A DNA stretch of 64,000 nt from Diaporthe sp. PMI_573 (Eukaryota > Ascomycota > Sordariomycetes > Diaporthales > Diaporthaceae), in NCBI GenBank assembly GCA_021399435.1, contig JAJTUP010000083.1, positions 124,001-188,000 on the forward strand. The letters are read 5' to 3'. Below the pieces are notes generated by a model that was not told the DNA's origin, ran no database searches, and saw only the letters and a list, made by a program, of their open reading frames with translations. Below are positions 30,010-41,224 of this stretch, one piece after another. Numbering within the stretch: position 1 is the first letter of the stretch; every line of letters starts with the position of its first letter. The position numbers and the translations under genes were made by a program.

Positions 30010-32910
30010 CAGGGTAGGGAATCAATCCATCCACGTCAATATCCGACTTTGTGGATGGAATTGACGGCTTACTCAGCAAAGTGCTCGTGGATTGACGTCC
30101 ACGAAGCCATCTGTGGATTGATGTCCATAATATTGAACCCGTGGAAGACCCCTGTCACGTTAACTCGGATTTCCTAATCGGGCAATTCGGGAACCCGTCG
30201 CCGAAACTTTCTATTGCCTTACTCCTGGCGCTCCTCCAAACCAGCCCGTTCAACAGCCTCCTGTAACGCTGTATCGTCAAGCAGTATGCTATCGACATCT
30301 TCGATAATGCCTGCGCGTAACCAAGATCGCAGCGTTTGGATTAGTCCAATCGTCCCGGCGTCTAAGCGGTTTCGGAGGGGCGTGACCATCAACCCGGTGG
30401 CGGAGAACAGTCTCTCGCACTCCGAGCTCATGGCCGGCACTGTCATGACGTCAAGAGCCATTCGAGATAGCCTTGGATACTCAAACCTCTTGAGGACCCA
30501 ATACTCAACTGGGTCTGCGACGTCCTTGTCGCTCCCAGACACACTGGCCTGCCAGCGGATATATTCATCCGCTTGAGCAGCGGACGGTTGGCTTTGACGG
30601 TATCGGTTGCGATACCGATCAAAGGAGGACAAAGTCGTCTTTCGCCTCTTCACAACCGGACCTTCAGGAGAGGTGACTGTGATCTGTAGGTCTCTGTATT
30701 CCGTATCCCAAAGACGTTGTACGATTTCCTTCGCTTCATCGACCCAACCTGGATGCTGTTGACCCCAAACCTCGTCGAAATAGTCCCATCGTAGGCTAGG
30801 ATGCAAGGCGGCGGCGGCGTAGTATGCTGGCGAGTCCCTCAAAGTATTGTAATATTTATCGAGCTTCTTCCAGCCAAGGTTGATATTGACACAGAATTGC
30901 TCCGGTTCAGGATGCCTCTCAATACGCGATTTTGCGTCCTCGAGCCTCCCAAGTAGAAATTCGAACGCCTCCAGCACATCAGTCATGGAACCAAAAGCTT
31001 CCCTAACTCCAGACGATCGACATCGCGACTGTCCGTCTCCCTGAAGTACTTGCACAACGACGTGGAAATCAGAGAGTATCTCATCAAATGTCCTCAGCAC
31101 CGCCCAATCGCTCTCGTTGATGAAGCTCGACTCCTCGAGGCAGGGAGGAAGCTTCTGTCCACCCTCACCTTTCCGAGCGTCTCGGAATAGCCGCTTGGCT
31201 TTGGCGATGAATTCTTCGTAGACGGGCTGCAAGCGAAGCATTCGTTTTATCATGTAGTATTGGGACAACCATCTAGTATCGTTGTCAAGGACAACGTCAA
31301 CTGGCCGTTGCTTTCCACTTTCAGGCTCGCCAGAAGCTGCAAATGAGTCTCGTTGCAGTTGACGAAGCAACTGAGTCAGTAAGTCGGCCCGATGGACCCA
31401 AACGACGAAGTTATGCGCTTTCCCGACAGGACCCTTCCGCATCCACTGGTCATGGGTTGCTCTCGCCAAAGGCTCCTCCTCGACGAGAGATTTCTCAAAC
31501 GCATCAACATCCTTTCCAAAGAGAAGGGATTTAACAACAAGGTTAAGGATGTGTCCCATGCATCGAACTCGTCGTTGAACCGGGTCGAACTTCAGCTCTT
31601 CTGCAATCTCTGCCATTGCCGTTTCATTATTTGCTGCGTTGTCGAGAGTGAAGTAACCGACCTTGTCCTCGATGCCAAACGACCTAATGATCTCGAGGAT
31701 CTCGGCGGCAATGTTCTCGCCAGTATGTCGTTCTACCAGCTCCGGAATGCCGAGCACAACTTTTTGGAGCTGATTCTCGTGGTCTCTGAAGACAGCCGTC
31801 ACGCCACATAACGCGTGACGATTCCTAGTCTTTGCGCCGTCAAAGGCAATGTGGATCTGACCCGACGACCTCTTCAAGACCTGCTGGACCGTGCCATGAT
31901 ATCGCTCGAATTGTTGAACCGCCAGTCTGTGCACAGTCTTCGCCGTAATGTGCGCACTCGTAACCTTGACCGCCGGATTGAGGTATTCGAAAATCTGTTG
32001 CAATCGAGGGTGTTCAACCTGCTTGAACGATTGCTGGCTTTCGACTATCCAGTTGACAATGAGCTTCTGGAACTCTCCTCGATCGAAGCGTTTGATCAAG
32101 CTATTGGCCAGCGCTTGCTCCTTTGGATCGGAACGTTTGAGGCTCATGAAGTCCGAAATAGAAGCAAGAACCCTCTTGCCTCCTTTCTTCTCTGACGGTG
32201 TTGATCGTCGTCCTGATGGATCCCAGTAGCCGTGAGCTTTCCAGAGGTGGAGTTCAGCGTTTTGGGTGCCTTTGGATTCGTATGACTGTGGCGTGGGGGT
32301 CTTCTGGCGCACACATGGCATACAGATCCATCGTCGGGATGTTTTGGATTGAATCTCGACCCCGTAGTTCCATACCCATGATAGGGTATCTTTGCTGCGC
32401 TCGGCCAACGTAAATCCCTTCCAGACGCGGAAGATTCTCCGCTCCTCATCACTTGTTGGTGCCCAAGTAGAAGGCTGGCGGAGTTCAGGGTCTGGATCTA
32501 GAGAACGCCGAGGGACCTCGGCATGCCCCTCGTTGTTGGTCGGTAGTTCAGGGTCAAGAGGTAAGTCCGCCATCTCGAAGTTGAAGGTTCACCGAGCGTA
32601 TGAATCGAGTAAAGGAGGAGACATTCGGGTTCAGGCGTTATAACGCGTCGCGACGTGCCACAACGCGTCCGACGTTTGCCTGATTAGATCTGTTAGTGTT
32701 TGCGCAGAGATACGTAGCAAATATTAACGACATATATCAGGGTACCCATACCCCTGACTAGCGTCCACGTCAATCCACATCTCAATCCACGAGCCCCAAC
32801 CGTGGATGGATTGATTACGTAACAATAGGTCTCGTGGATTGACGTTGACGTGGATTGAAGTCAACATATTGATCAATACCGTGGAAGTCGTGGATTGATT
32901 CCCTACCCTG
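30010..32910 (-). mobile_element. hAT transposon 2
   Basis: Ends are CAGGGTAGGGAATCAATCCA at 30010 and its exact reverse complement, apart from the last base, ending at 32910. Subterminal repeats of 'cgtggattgac'/'gtcaatccacg' fill both sides. The 2.9-kb element has one intact transposase ORF on the minus strand. The flanking octamers (ctctccac, caccatac) do not match, so the target duplication has decayed or one side is rearranged. The right flank is the tail of an NLR gene. Confidence 0.88.
30219..32573 (-). CDS. hAT transposase
   Basis: An intact 784-residue transposase. A BED-like finger lies near residues 80-125 ('ICMPCVRQK ... NAELHLWKAHG'). The catalytic core holds 'HIAFDGAKTRNRHAL', 'GYFTLDNAANNETAM' and 'VRCMGHILNLVVKSL'. 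'LDNDTRWLSQYYMIKRML' follows. The hATC region reads 'EYPRLSRMALDVMTVPAMSS', then 'ECERLFSATG' with the catalytic Glu. It is a different family from the transposase of hAT 1 (different ends and low similarity outside the motifs). The frame has no break. Confidence 0.92.
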   Translation of the reverse strand: MADLPLDPELPTNNEGHAEVPRRSLDPDPELRQPSTWAPTSDEERRIFRVWKGFTLAERSKDTLSWVWNYGVEIQSKTSRRWICMPCVRQKTPTPQSYESKGTQNAELHLWKAHGYWDPSGRRSTPSEKKGGKRVLASISDFMSLKRSDPKEQALANSLIKRFDRGEFQKLIVNWIVESQQSFKQVEHPRLQQIFEYLNPAVKVTSAHITAKTVHRLAVQQFERYHGTVQQVLKRSSGQIHIAFDGAKTRNRHALCGVTAVFRDHENQLQKVVLGIPELVERHTGENIAAEILEIIRSFGIEDKVGYFTLDNAANNETAMAEIAEELKFDPVQRRVRCMGHILNLVVKSLLFGKDVDAFEKSLVEEEPLARATHDQWMRKGPVGKAHNFVVWVHRADLLTQLLRQLQRDSFAASGEPESGKQRPVDVVLDNDTRWLSQYYMIKRMLRLQPVYEEFIAKAKRLFRDARKGEGGQKLPPCLEESSFINESDWAVLRTFDEILSDFHVVVQVLQGDGQSRCRSSGVREAFGSMTDVLEAFEFLLGRLEDAKSRIERHPEPEQFCVNINLGWKKLDKYYNTLRDSPAYYAAAALHPSLRWDYFDEVWGQQHPGWVDEAKEIVQRLWDTEYRDLQITVTSPEGPVVKRRKTTLSSFDRYRNRYRQSQPSAAQADEYIRWQASVSGSDKDVADPVEYWVLKRFEYPRLSRMALDVMTVPAMSSECERLFSATGLMVTPLRNRLDAGTIGLIQTLRSWLRAGIIEDVDSILLDDTALQEAVERAGLEERQE

Positions 32911-33657
32911 CACCATACGGTTCATACCTTCCTTGAGCAGAAGTATCTTTACTGGCTCGAAGCTCTCAGTTTACTCCGAGCTATGTCGGAGGGTGTCATC
33001 GCCATAAGACAGCTTCAGGGCCTACTGGTGAGTCTGCACCACCAAATGCCAGAAAGCAAGACTAACGGAGACATAGGGACGCGCCGATCGAGGCCAACTA
33101 ACAGCACTTGTTCGGGATGCACACCGGTTTGCTCTGTCTTACAGATGGATAGTAGAGCAAGCCCCGCTTCAAGCGTACACATCAGCCCTCGTATTTGCAC
33201 CAACTGGCAGTTTGGTAAAGAAAATTTTCAACACAGAAGAGTCTAACTTGGTTAGCACGAAACCGGTTGTAGAGGCGGAATGGAATGCATGCCTCCAGAC
33301 GCTAGAGGGCCATCAACAGTTTGTTTACTCGGTCGCCTTCTCACCGGACGGCCAGCGGCTCGCGTCGGGCTCGGGCGACCGCACAATCAAGGTCTGGGAT
33401 ACGGCGTCGGGCCGCTGCCTCCAGACGCTAGAGGGCCATCACCAGTTTGTTCGCTCGGTCGCCTTCTCGTTGGATGATCCAGGTAGGCATGGGTACGGCT
33501 TGGGGCAGGACCAGACCTGGATTATTTGCAACGGCCGGAGGGTATTATGGTTGCCACCGGAATACCGCCCAAGCTGTTCTGCCGTCCAAGGGCGGATGAT
33601 ATCCATCGGCTGTAATTCGGGACGAGTTTTCATAATTGGCTTCTCGCGGGATGTCTA
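32911..33657 (+). pseudogene. Tail of an NLR (NACHT/WD40, HNWD-type) gene
   Basis: Two exons (to 33027; 33077-33657) around a 49-nt intron read 'TFLEQKYLYWLEALSLLRAM', '[20 protein letters not shown]' and '[13 protein letters not shown]'. These are the segments that link the NACHT region to the WD40 propeller in fungal heterokaryon-incompatibility NLRs. The propeller is reduced to one full 42-residue WD40 repeat and the start of a second, in 126-bp units at 33290 and 33416. The normal propeller end '[20 protein letters not shown]' closes it at 33657. The NACHT and N-terminal effector domains are missing, because hAT 2 lies directly upstream. The product class senses non-self and triggers cell death when intact. 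This copy is a fragment. Confidence 0.75.
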
Positions 33658-33893
33658 ATACATTTCAAGTTCTCCCGATTCATTCTCTTTATTTCTATTT
33701 TCTAGCTTGACACCAGAAGGGTCTGGGAGGATGGGTCAATTTATAGATATTTTAGAATTCTAGCATTTTCCAGCGGTACTAATTTACTTCGAGAAGGCAA
33801 AATCAACTTTGATTCTTTTCCCTTTATTAGAGCGACATTGAGCACTTCGTGGCGAAAATACTTAGTGGCGAAAATGCTTGGTGGCGGTCTTGT

Positions 33894-33920
33894 ACACACA
33901 CACACACACACACACACACA
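33894..33920. repeat. (CA)n microsatellite
   Basis: About thirteen CA dinucleotides. It lies just beyond the 3' side of the minus-strand LINE and may be its simple-repeat tail. Confidence 0.8.
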
Positions 33921-34225
33921 ATTTATTCCGCCCGGCGGGCTTAACCCGAAAGGGCAACTATTAACAATTTGACCATACATTTCCCAAGATATGCCTTGAT
34001 CTCCTTAAAGCCCATGCAAAGTCCATTCTAGCTTATTTGCCTTCTTCTGCCATTTCTCTTCGGGTTCTCGTGGGTTAGTAGGATTAGTAGTAGGCTGGCT
34101 TGGAGGCGATTCTCCAAGTGTTCAACGTCCTATCCTCGGCGGCTGAAGCGGTGCCTGCTGTCCGTGGCACGAGGTGATGGGTGTGGGTTCGGTGGCGGAG
34201 AGTGGTGGGTGATCGGTTAAGTGTT

Positions 34226-37200
34226 TTAGTTGCCCGACGGTTGGTTTGCGTCAAGTCGGCCCGTGGCTATTGCGAATCGTATCGTTGCCCGAACGGCCTC
34301 TAAGTTTGGAGACCAGTCTTTGTTATCTGATGCTGATTTTCCTCCTAGATAGAAAGAAATGTTGCTTCTGTGCGTGTTTGTACACCGGAGCATCTCCATC
34401 CGGTACGCCGTCCATTTTCTACATCGGAAGAGGAAGTGTTTTACTGTCTCTGCTGCTTGTCCACATGCGCACTGCTCTGACGGGGCTACCCCGATTCGGT
34501 GGAGGTAAGCGTTGAGTCTTGCCATGCCTGTTCTGAGTTGAGCAAGCACAGTGGCCTCCTTCCATGTTAGACGGTCATAGAGTTGCGTTGTGTGTTTGCC
34601 TGGCAATGCTGTGTCGACTCTCTTAGAGTGACTTCCAACCTTTTCTGGAAGGTGCTTGCTGGCGCCTGTCTTGGAACGAGCTACGTTGAGAGTAGTCGAC
34701 CGCATCCTGGGCGTTCCTGCTTCTGGAGTGGCACCGGGATGAGTGGCCTCTCTGGCGTTTTCCTTGGCAATTTTTAGGAGCTTGTCTCCTTCGCTCGCAG
34801 GGAGCCATCGTATTGCCACTATGTTTCCGCGTTTGCGCATTTCTCCGACAGCCTCATAGATGTGGCGGGTATGCTGTTGGCCAGACTGCTGTCGAGGTTG
34901 CCGAAGGGTGAGAACGGCCGCTTTGTTGTTCGTTGATAGCACGATACTGCTAGATCTGAGCGTTGGTAGCGTGCTGAAAGCGCGCTCCGTCGCTGCCAGC
35001 TCTCCGGAGTATGGGTTTTGTTCCGATCTTGCGCCGAGTGTAGAGGAAAAGGTCCCAAGCTTTGGGCTACCACAGACGGACGCGGGCAGCGAGACAGCCC
35101 CCCCAATTCCCACCACGCCGTTTCGTGCTGAGCTGCTTACGGCGATGCGCACATCGTAGTTGTCCGCTGACTGCGTCGCTGTCAAGTCCTCAGTAATGGT
35201 CTGTATGCGTTCCTCCCATGGCGATAGCGTGAACGGGTTGATGATTTCTAACTTCTCCATTGCTATGCCTTTCAGTGCGTCTGCCACCTGGTATAGCGGC
35301 GAGCGGTGTCGTTTTCTGAACTTCCGCATTCGAGACGTGTTTCTGCGTAGTGGATTGGTATCTGGCAGGGTGTGAATGTCGGTCCACAGCTTGGTGGCCC
35401 GTCTCCAGAACCGGTCTCGTGCGCTGGCGATGTGAGCCTCCGCTTCTGCTACACTCGTTGCCACTGTGAGGAAGGTCCCCACGATCGCTTGCGCCGCCAT
35501 TCTCTGGACCCTGTTGATGGGTCCCACGAGTTTGTCCTTGTATGCGTGCATCCATACACTGGAGGCGTAGTCCACCACCGGGGCGACTGTGCATGTAAAC
35601 AGCTGCCGCGCCGTGGATGGGGACAGGCCTCGGAGTCTCCGCAGTTCCATTGCTGCCTCCAAGCCCTTGGACGCAGCCCTCGAAATGTGTTGTTTAAACT
35701 TCAGCTTTGCATCCATAACCACTCCGAGGATTTTGACATGGTCCTGAGGTTCGACAGTCTGTCCCTTGACGATGAAAGGTAGCGCGTCCGTCTTGTGTAA
35801 ATTGCGAGTGAAGTGTATGATTGCTGTCTTATCAGCCTCGAATGTTGCACCGCTCCTTCTCTCCCAATCCAAGGCGTTCTTGATAATGGCGTCGATGCCT
35901 TCCCGGTTGCTCCGTGCCGTGGGTCCCGTGACCCACGCGTTGAAGTCGTCAATGAAGGCTATCGCACCCCCATAACTATCGATTCGTCGTTGCACTAGGT
36001 CTGCGTTGAAGAAGAGGAATAGAATCGGAGACAGGGGAGAGCCCTGTGGTAGACCAGCCTGCGGTAAGCTCTGAACCTTAGAGGACTGCCCGTTAACTTG
36101 GATCGTTGCTGTACGCTCCGAGCAGAATGCCTCTATCCATCGGAGCAGTCCCTCTGGGATGCCTCGCGCCCTCATCCGCTGAAGAAGTCTTTCCTTGCAG
36201 ACTCCGTTGTAGGCCCCTTTGACATCAAAACTGATCAGGCTGACTATCTTTCGACCTCGCCAGGCAGTATAGATCTGTTCTTGGAGCAGCACGAGCGCTT
36301 GTTCCGCAGACCGCTGTTTACGGGCCCCGAAGTGGTTAGTCGGGAGGAGCCCATACGTCTCGACCGCGTGAGAGATCCTTTCCGCGACTACCGATTCTAA
36401 CACCTTGCCGAGCGTTGCTAGAAGCGAGATTGGTCTCCAGGCTTTAGCCACTGTATAATCCTCTTTGCCAGGCTTCTTAAGTGGTATGATCCTGGCGTGT
36501 CGCCACTGGACGGGCAGCGTCTCCTCTGCTAGAGATGCTCGAAATAATGCGAGGACATGGTGTTTGACCACTGGCCACGTCTCTTTCCAGACTACCGCAG
36601 GCAGGCCGTCCTCGCCGGGCGCCTTCCAGGATTTTGCGGCGAACAGTTGTCGTTCCACCTCTTCCATGGTGATAGGAGGCAGCGCTAGGGGGGCTCTTTG
36701 CGGCCTGGGGCCTTCCTCTTCAATCCTCTCTGGCAAGGGAGGGAAGAAGTTGGTTAGAAGTTCTTCTGCCTGTTCCTTGTTGTCGGCGGTGACTGTTCCG
36801 TCCGCTTTGACGAGCTGTGGTACTTTTCCAAATGCTGTATCGTCGCCGGACTTCAGGTACTTGGCAGCCCTCCAGATATTTCCGTTGTCTGCGAGGAACT
36901 CGTCCCAGTGCTTCTTCTTTTGTTGTCGGATAGCGTCGTGATATTGCTTCGCAGCCCCTTTCGCCGTTTCTCCCAAGCCTAGTACAAGTCGCCCCGCTCG
37001 TCGTTCGGCACGGGCGCGATTTCTCCAGTATGTGTATATTCGGCGCAGTTGCGTCAGGTCGGTTGTCCACCATCGCTTGGCGTATGGTGATGGTCTCGCT
37101 TTTGGTGTCAAGGCGTTTACCGCCTCTAGAACCACTGACATCAGTCTATCGGTCTGCTCCTGAACTGTGCCACTAGACGGGGTTGGGCCCAATTCCGTTG

Positions 37201-38041
37201 CAATCCTGGTGTTTATTTTCTTCCAGGGTGCATTCTTGAGCAGAAGCCGGTCTTGCTGCTTCGGTACCGGGACCAAGGTGTCAAAGACTGTCTCGATTGT
37301 GCGGTGATCTGATCCGTGTTCCGCTCCGTGGACCGCACATTTTACTACCGAGTCTGCTAGCTCAGCAGAAGCTAGTACCAGGTCGATGGTCGTGTCGTAA
37401 TCTCCACCGTGCCATGTCTTCGTGCCCCGTGGCAGCAGACTGTTCAAGGCCAGCTCGTCCATGAGGTCGATGATTCGATCCGCTTCACCCTGCCTTACCA
37501 ACGACACATCGTCTCCTCCCCACAGTTGGTCGTGCCGGTTGAAGTCCCCTGAAATTACCACGTCCACCACCATGCCTGCGTTCCGCCTTACATCCATGAC
37601 TATTTTGCGTAGGTTGTCGCACGTGCCCCGCAGGGCCTGGGAATCCTCCCTTGGTACATAGACCGACACCACCAAGACCCGTCGACCAGGGAGCCTGAGG
37701 ATCGCTGCTGTCATGTCCGGGGATGGTATCGGTACTTGTTCCGCCTCCACGTCCTTATTCACCCAGAGCATACTCCGAATAGCCCATCTACCTTCCCTCC
37801 AAGTCGACGGAACCATCTTGATCCATCTGTGATGCCCCATAGGGGTAGTCAGGAGTCGACCCTGAATCCTTCGTGCTTGAGGTTCCTGGATGGCTAGCAC
37901 TGTTGCGTCCTGGATGTCCTTGTCGTTCATCAAGCTGTCGTGCACTACACCCTGCTTCCTTACATTAAGCTGGATTAGCCGTAGTGTCCTATTCATGTCG
38001 GGACGGATAGAGCTTCCGGCAGTTTCTGCTGAACGATTCAT
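34226..38041 (-). CDS. LINE ORF2: endonuclease, reverse transcriptase, RNase H-like
   Basis: About 1270 residues from the first ATG; the frame is open from 38071. The apurinic-type endonuclease opens with '[10 protein letters not shown]' and 'VLAIQEPQ', and has '[15 protein letters not shown]' and 'GSDHRTIE'. The reverse transcriptase has '[11 protein letters not shown]', '[12 protein letters not shown]', '[17 protein letters not shown]' and the catalytic 'AFIDDFNAW'. The C-terminal part aligns with RNase H ('[14 protein letters not shown]') but has Ser in place of the first Asp ('AVSSSARNG', usually TDGS) and Asn for a later one ('LSTNNKAAV', usually SDN). A terminal Cys/His cluster ('[20 protein letters not shown]') closes the protein, as usual in fungal LINEs. 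ORF2 overlaps ORF1. Confidence 0.92.
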   Translation of the reverse strand: MNRSAETAGSSIRPDMNRTLRLIQLNVRKQGVVHDSLMNDKDIQDATVLAIQEPQARRIQGRLLTTPMGHHRWIKMVPSTWREGRWAIRSMLWVNKDVEAEQVPIPSPDMTAAILRLPGRRVLVVSVYVPREDSQALRGTCDNLRKIVMDVRRNAGMVVDVVISGDFNRHDQLWGGDDVSLVRQGEADRIIDLMDELALNSLLPRGTKTWHGGDYDTTIDLVLASAELADSVVKCAVHGAEHGSDHRTIETVFDTLVPVPKQQDRLLLKNAPWKKINTRIATELGPTPSSGTVQEQTDRLMSVVLEAVNALTPKARPSPYAKRWWTTDLTQLRRIYTYWRNRARAERRAGRLVLGLGETAKGAAKQYHDAIRQQKKKHWDEFLADNGNIWRAAKYLKSGDDTAFGKVPQLVKADGTVTADNKEQAEELLTNFFPPLPERIEEEGPRPQRAPLALPPITMEEVERQLFAAKSWKAPGEDGLPAVVWKETWPVVKHHVLALFRASLAEETLPVQWRHARIIPLKKPGKEDYTVAKAWRPISLLATLGKVLESVVAERISHAVETYGLLPTNHFGARKQRSAEQALVLLQEQIYTAWRGRKIVSLISFDVKGAYNGVCKERLLQRMRARGIPEGLLRWIEAFCSERTATIQVNGQSSKVQSLPQAGLPQGSPLSPILFLFFNADLVQRRIDSYGGAIAFIDDFNAWVTGPTARSNREGIDAIIKNALDWERRSGATFEADKTAIIHFTRNLHKTDALPFIVKGQTVEPQDHVKILGVVMDAKLKFKQHISRAASKGLEAAMELRRLRGLSPSTARQLFTCTVAPVVDYASSVWMHAYKDKLVGPINRVQRMAAQAIVGTFLTVATSVAEAEAHIASARDRFWRRATKLWTDIHTLPDTNPLRRNTSRMRKFRKRHRSPLYQVADALKGIAMEKLEIINPFTLSPWEERIQTITEDLTATQSADNYDVRIAVSSSARNGVVGIGGAVSLPASVCGSPKLGTFSSTLGARSEQNPYSGELAATERAFSTLPTLRSSSIVLSTNNKAAVLTLRQPRQQSGQQHTRHIYEAVGEMRKRGNIVAIRWLPASEGDKLLKIAKENAREATHPGATPEAGTPRMRSTTLNVARSKTGASKHLPEKVGSHSKRVDTALPGKHTTQLYDRLTWKEATVLAQLRTGMARLNAYLHRIGVAPSEQCACGQAAETVKHFLFRCRKWTAYRMEMLRCTNTHRSNISFYLGGKSASDNKDWSPNLEAVRATIRFAIATGRLDANQPSGN

Positions 38042-39326
38042 GAGGGCCGGCGCATAGGACGCATTTGGCAATCACTTCACCACAATCGCCGTGGCGGTGG
38101 CCCTCCTTGGCGCATCTCGCACACACCTGAGGGTTCCTGCACTGGAAAGCTTTATGCCCGATCTGCTGGCAGTTGTAGCATTGTTCAGGTCGCATCCGAC
38201 GCTCGAACACCCCCGTACACCCAGATTCACCTCCGGCGTAGAAGAAGCCCTCGTTCAGGAGCGTTCTGGCGTCAGCGGTTTTGGTGACATACACCACCAT
38301 GGATCCATACGCTTTTGCGCTGTCTTTTCGACTCAACCAGGCCACCTTGGCGACCTGTATGTCGTTCTCACGGCCCAGAGCTTCAGTGGCCCCAGGGAGG
38401 ACCTTGCCTTCGTAGTCAAGGACGGCCGTGCGGTTGACATTGTCGACCTTGACTGGGTACAGCTGGTCTCGAAGGACTCTCGCACCTGGCGCCTTCTTAG
38501 CTTCAATAATATCTTTGATTTTCTTTACTTCTTCTTCGTTCCTGCCCATGATCCTAAGGCGGTTGGCATTTCTTCCATCTTTCGTCACCGCAACACAACG
38601 CCAACCCGGCTGGTCGCCAGGTGCTCGCATTTCGTTTTCGATAAGCTTGCGAAGTGCCACTGGTGTGGCTTCTCCAGTGTGTTCCTCTGGTACCCTGGAC
38701 ACATCCACCGTGCAGAACACTGGTTCTGGCGTTGCCGCCCGACCTGTGGAGGAGGCCGGGGTGGGAATGCTAACCGGAGGGGTGCGTCGAGCGACGTCTG
38801 CATACGCTGGTCGAACCGATGGGGCTCCTTGAGCTCCCGCCATGGCGTGTAGCTGGAGCCTGGTGTTCTCGAGCTCGCCGCGAGCTTGCGTAAGCTCCTC
38901 TCGCGCTTGCGATAGTTCTTGGGCCAACTGGGCCGTCATTTTGGCGACTTCCTTTGTCATCTGATCCCTAAGTTTTCTGAACTCTAGCTGAAATTCTGCC
39001 TTCATGATGTCCAATTTCTTATTGAAGTCACGGTCCACGGGTTGTTCTGGGCCGCGGCTCGCCTCGCTCGCGTCGTCGGCGGCTGCAGCCCGAATTGTGA
39101 GGTTTTCGTCGTTTCTCAGCACCCTATCACTGCCGTTTTCCTCTTCCCAATCCATATCGTCTTCCTGTCGCATCGCCTCCATCGCCTTCGCCGTTTTCAC
39201 CCTCTTGCGCTGGGGGCGGCGATGCCCCGCTCCCGGAGTTTCGGAATCGCCTCCCATGACGTCGATGACGTCTGAAGCGCCGCGCGCCGCACCAGACATC
39301 TGCCACAAGCCTAAATTCTCCGCCAT
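37989..39326 (-). CDS. LINE ORF1: Gag-like RNA-binding protein
   Basis: 445 residues starting at the ATG at 39326. The first third is charged, followed by a coiled coil ('[20 protein letters not shown]'). The C-terminus has zinc knuckles: '[14 protein letters not shown]', then '[14 protein letters not shown]' and '[15 protein letters not shown]'. Such proteins bind LINE RNA and form the particle used in target-primed reverse transcription. The end overlaps ORF2 by about 50 to 80 bp in another frame, which suggests termination-reinitiation or frameshifting to express ORF2. Confidence 0.9.
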   Translation of the reverse strand: MAENLGLWQMSGAARGASDVIDVMGGDSETPGAGHRRPQRKRVKTAKAMEAMRQEDDMDWEEENGSDRVLRNDENLTIRAAAADDASEASRGPEQPVDRDFNKKLDIMKAEFQLEFRKLRDQMTKEVAKMTAQLAQELSQAREELTQARGELENTRLQLHAMAGAQGAPSVRPAYADVARRTPPVSIPTPASSTGRAATPEPVFCTVDVSRVPEEHTGEATPVALRKLIENEMRAPGDQPGWRCVAVTKDGRNANRLRIMGRNEEEVKKIKDIIEAKKAPGARVLRDQLYPVKVDNVNRTAVLDYEGKVLPGATEALGRENDIQVAKVAWLSRKDSAKAYGSMVVYVTKTADARTLLNEGFFYAGGESGCTGVFERRMRPEQCYNCQQIGHKAFQCRNPQVCARCAKEGHRHGDCGEVIAKCVLCAGPHESFSRNCRKLYPSRHE

Positions 39327-39534
39327 ATGTCCAGAAGATGAAAAGAAGATAGATTCAGAGTGATTTGGAATTCGTGTTTTTTTTTTTTTTTTTTTTTGTT
39401 TTTTTTTACAGTGAAAGGCGCCTTAAAGTACAGTTGTGGTGGTTGTTTGCTTCGACAATGTGGTAGTGGTCCGGTCTTGTACAGCTTGAGTAATCAGGTG
39501 CGTCTGCACGTGATAACTGCGCGAAGAGGACACT

Positions 39535-39669
39535 TACCTCAGGCAGTCAGACCCACTTGGCGCGCTTAACAGCGCGACGCCTTCCCTAAAGGGGTAATGG
39601 CTCCCAGAGTCACGTGCGCTTAGCGCTTGCGTCTATTCGGCTAGTGTGTGGGTCTGAGTGCCTGAGGTA
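39535..39669. mobile_element. 135-bp MITE with 22-bp terminal inverted repeats
   Basis: Left end tacctcaggcagtcagaccc (continuing AC) and right end its reverse complement with one mismatch. A 9-bp direct repeat agaggacac sits at 39525-39533 and 39670-39678, probably the target duplication; one extra base lies between it and the left end. The interior is palindromic and non-coding. If the outer TA is taken as the duplication instead, a Tc1/mariner origin is possible. Confidence 0.7.
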
Positions 39670-40017
39670 AGAGGACACCTGTCAACCGTGACTCACCTTT
39701 CCCCCACCAGAGAAAAGACATCGCCACTCGCATACGTCTAGCTTCCTCGCATCCTTTCGGCAATGGATTCAGAAGACTCCGCAAATGATTGGTCCAGTAG
39801 CGACGAGCCGCAACGCCAAGTTCATAATGCCGCGAGTTCCGCTGCCCCAACGGAGTGAGCTGCGGCCTGCTCGCAAGACCCTCCCATTCGTGCCGTACGA
39901 GGACTGGGTCCCAGGCCAATCATATGAAGAACACAGGTGCAGCAAAAAAAAATGCTTACAGGCCTTGTGCAACGCAGGCAACCGTCCCCTCCCCCTCCCA
40001 TCGGGGTAGTCGGTAGT

Positions 40018-40853
40018 CGCACGCACCGCACACAAAGTTTGTGTTATTACTGTAGCTGCTATCCTGGGACTAATCAACATCAGCGTGTTTTGCATTTGGA
40101 TCCCAGCACACCTGCAAATATCTCAAGAGTTTATCAAGATAAACGACATCTGGGACAGGATCGAGAAGGTTATCTTTCTCTTCATTGACGCTGGCCTTAA
40201 TTTCTACTTCATCTACCTGATCCGGGCCAAGTTGATTGCCAATGGCCTTTCAAAGTACATGCCGCTTTTCAGGTTCAACCTCCTCATAGTCGGAGTCTCA
40301 ATGGCTCTAGATGTAAGTCAACCTCCGAGCAACTCAACTTCAACACAAAGTGGCTGAATGAGATGAAATAGATCACACTCATTGGGGTCATGTCGCTACC
40401 TAATGGCTTTGTGTACGTCTGAGCTCCACATGCTTTGAGAACATCACCCTGACTTAGCATAGCTACGTCCAATTTCACCCACTTGTCTACCTTCTCAAGC
40501 TTCATATCGAGATGAATATCGCCGATCTTATTGTCAAAGTCGTTAAAGAGACCAATCACAATCACGAGTATTCTGGAGCTGGCACCGAACTACATACGAA
40601 ACACAACACAGTCCGGGAGAGCGGGATCAACACAACAGCCCCTTTCCATGCCAGATCGGCCGTTTCAGCTACCTATGTTCATGCGCAACCGTCAGCTGAG
40701 CCAGTCGAGGAGTCGTTCAAAGGGATCAAGAAGACAATCTCGACTACAGTACTCTCGAGACCATGTGATGACGACGAATTTGGGAGTGAGTCGTCTTCCA
40801 CGCGCCAGCTGGGAAATGAGATGCAGGTGAGAGCCTATGTGGCCGGGCCTTAG
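40018..40853 (+). pseudogene. 5'-truncated multi-pass membrane protein gene
   Basis: Three exon parts (about 40018-40313, 40372-40412, 40463-40853) join across 59- and 50-nt introns (GTAAGT...AATAG, GTACGT...CATAG). They encode the last transmembrane helices of a fungal 7-TM-like integral membrane protein of unknown function. 'VAAILGLINISVFCIWIPA', 'KVIFLFIDAGLNFYFIYLI' and 'YVQFHPLVYLLKLHIEMN' are well conserved blocks. A polar tail of about 110 residues follows. Sequence before 40018 does not continue the protein, so the N-terminal half is missing. The remaining splice sites are intact. Confidence 0.55.
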
Positions 40854-41224
40854 TAGAGGGATGTGCACTTGTCGCGGCCGTTCTAAATGTACCCTCGATT
40901 TCGAGCTCCATCTCCGGGTTTCCTCCCCCGGGTGTGTTGATTATGAGTTCCCTTGGTCTTTTTCGACAAGGTCTGTGGATGGTTGTCAAGGACGGCCCGA
41001 CCCCATTGTGTCCTTCTACAGCCACTGGTTTAGGACCCGGGGGGAGGGGCGAGGGAAGGATGCTCTTGAATTTCGTAGCTCAACTGGATGGCATATTTCT
41101 GAACCCGTCCTATGATGAGAATGTACTGACCCCAGTCGTCCCGTGCAGAATGATATGGCGGGAAGGGATGGGTTGTCAGCTGTCAAGGTATTGGCCGTAT
41201 TTTTATTGCCGAGTCCTCCAGATT
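40854..41224. other. Gap, no gene seen
   Basis: No supported gene. The right end leads into subterminal repeats of hAT 3. Confidence 0.4.

Larger units (their letters stand above)
33921..39410 (-). mobile_element. Tad-like LINE, nearly complete
   Basis: A non-LTR retrotransposon on the minus strand with two overlapping ORFs: a zinc-knuckle Gag-like ORF1 and an endonuclease/RT/RNase H ORF2. Outer limits are approximate. A T-rich tract at 39378-39408 (A-rich on the element's strand) lies in the 5' leader, and the 3' side fades out before the (CA)n at 33894-33920. No target duplication was identified. Both frames are open over their full length, so this is a recent copy. Confidence 0.85.

Noticed and set aside
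26223..33657. Complete Starship element
   Set aside because: Only a captain-like fragment is visible. There are no matching element ends and no recombinase catalytic region.
33741..33980. Minus-strand ORF with a Cys-Val repeat
   Set aside because: The repeat is just translation of the (CA)n microsatellite.
34246..38852. Plus-strand ORFs across the LINE (for example 38091-38852)
   Set aside because: These are antisense shadows of the LINE ORFs, with no domain of their own.
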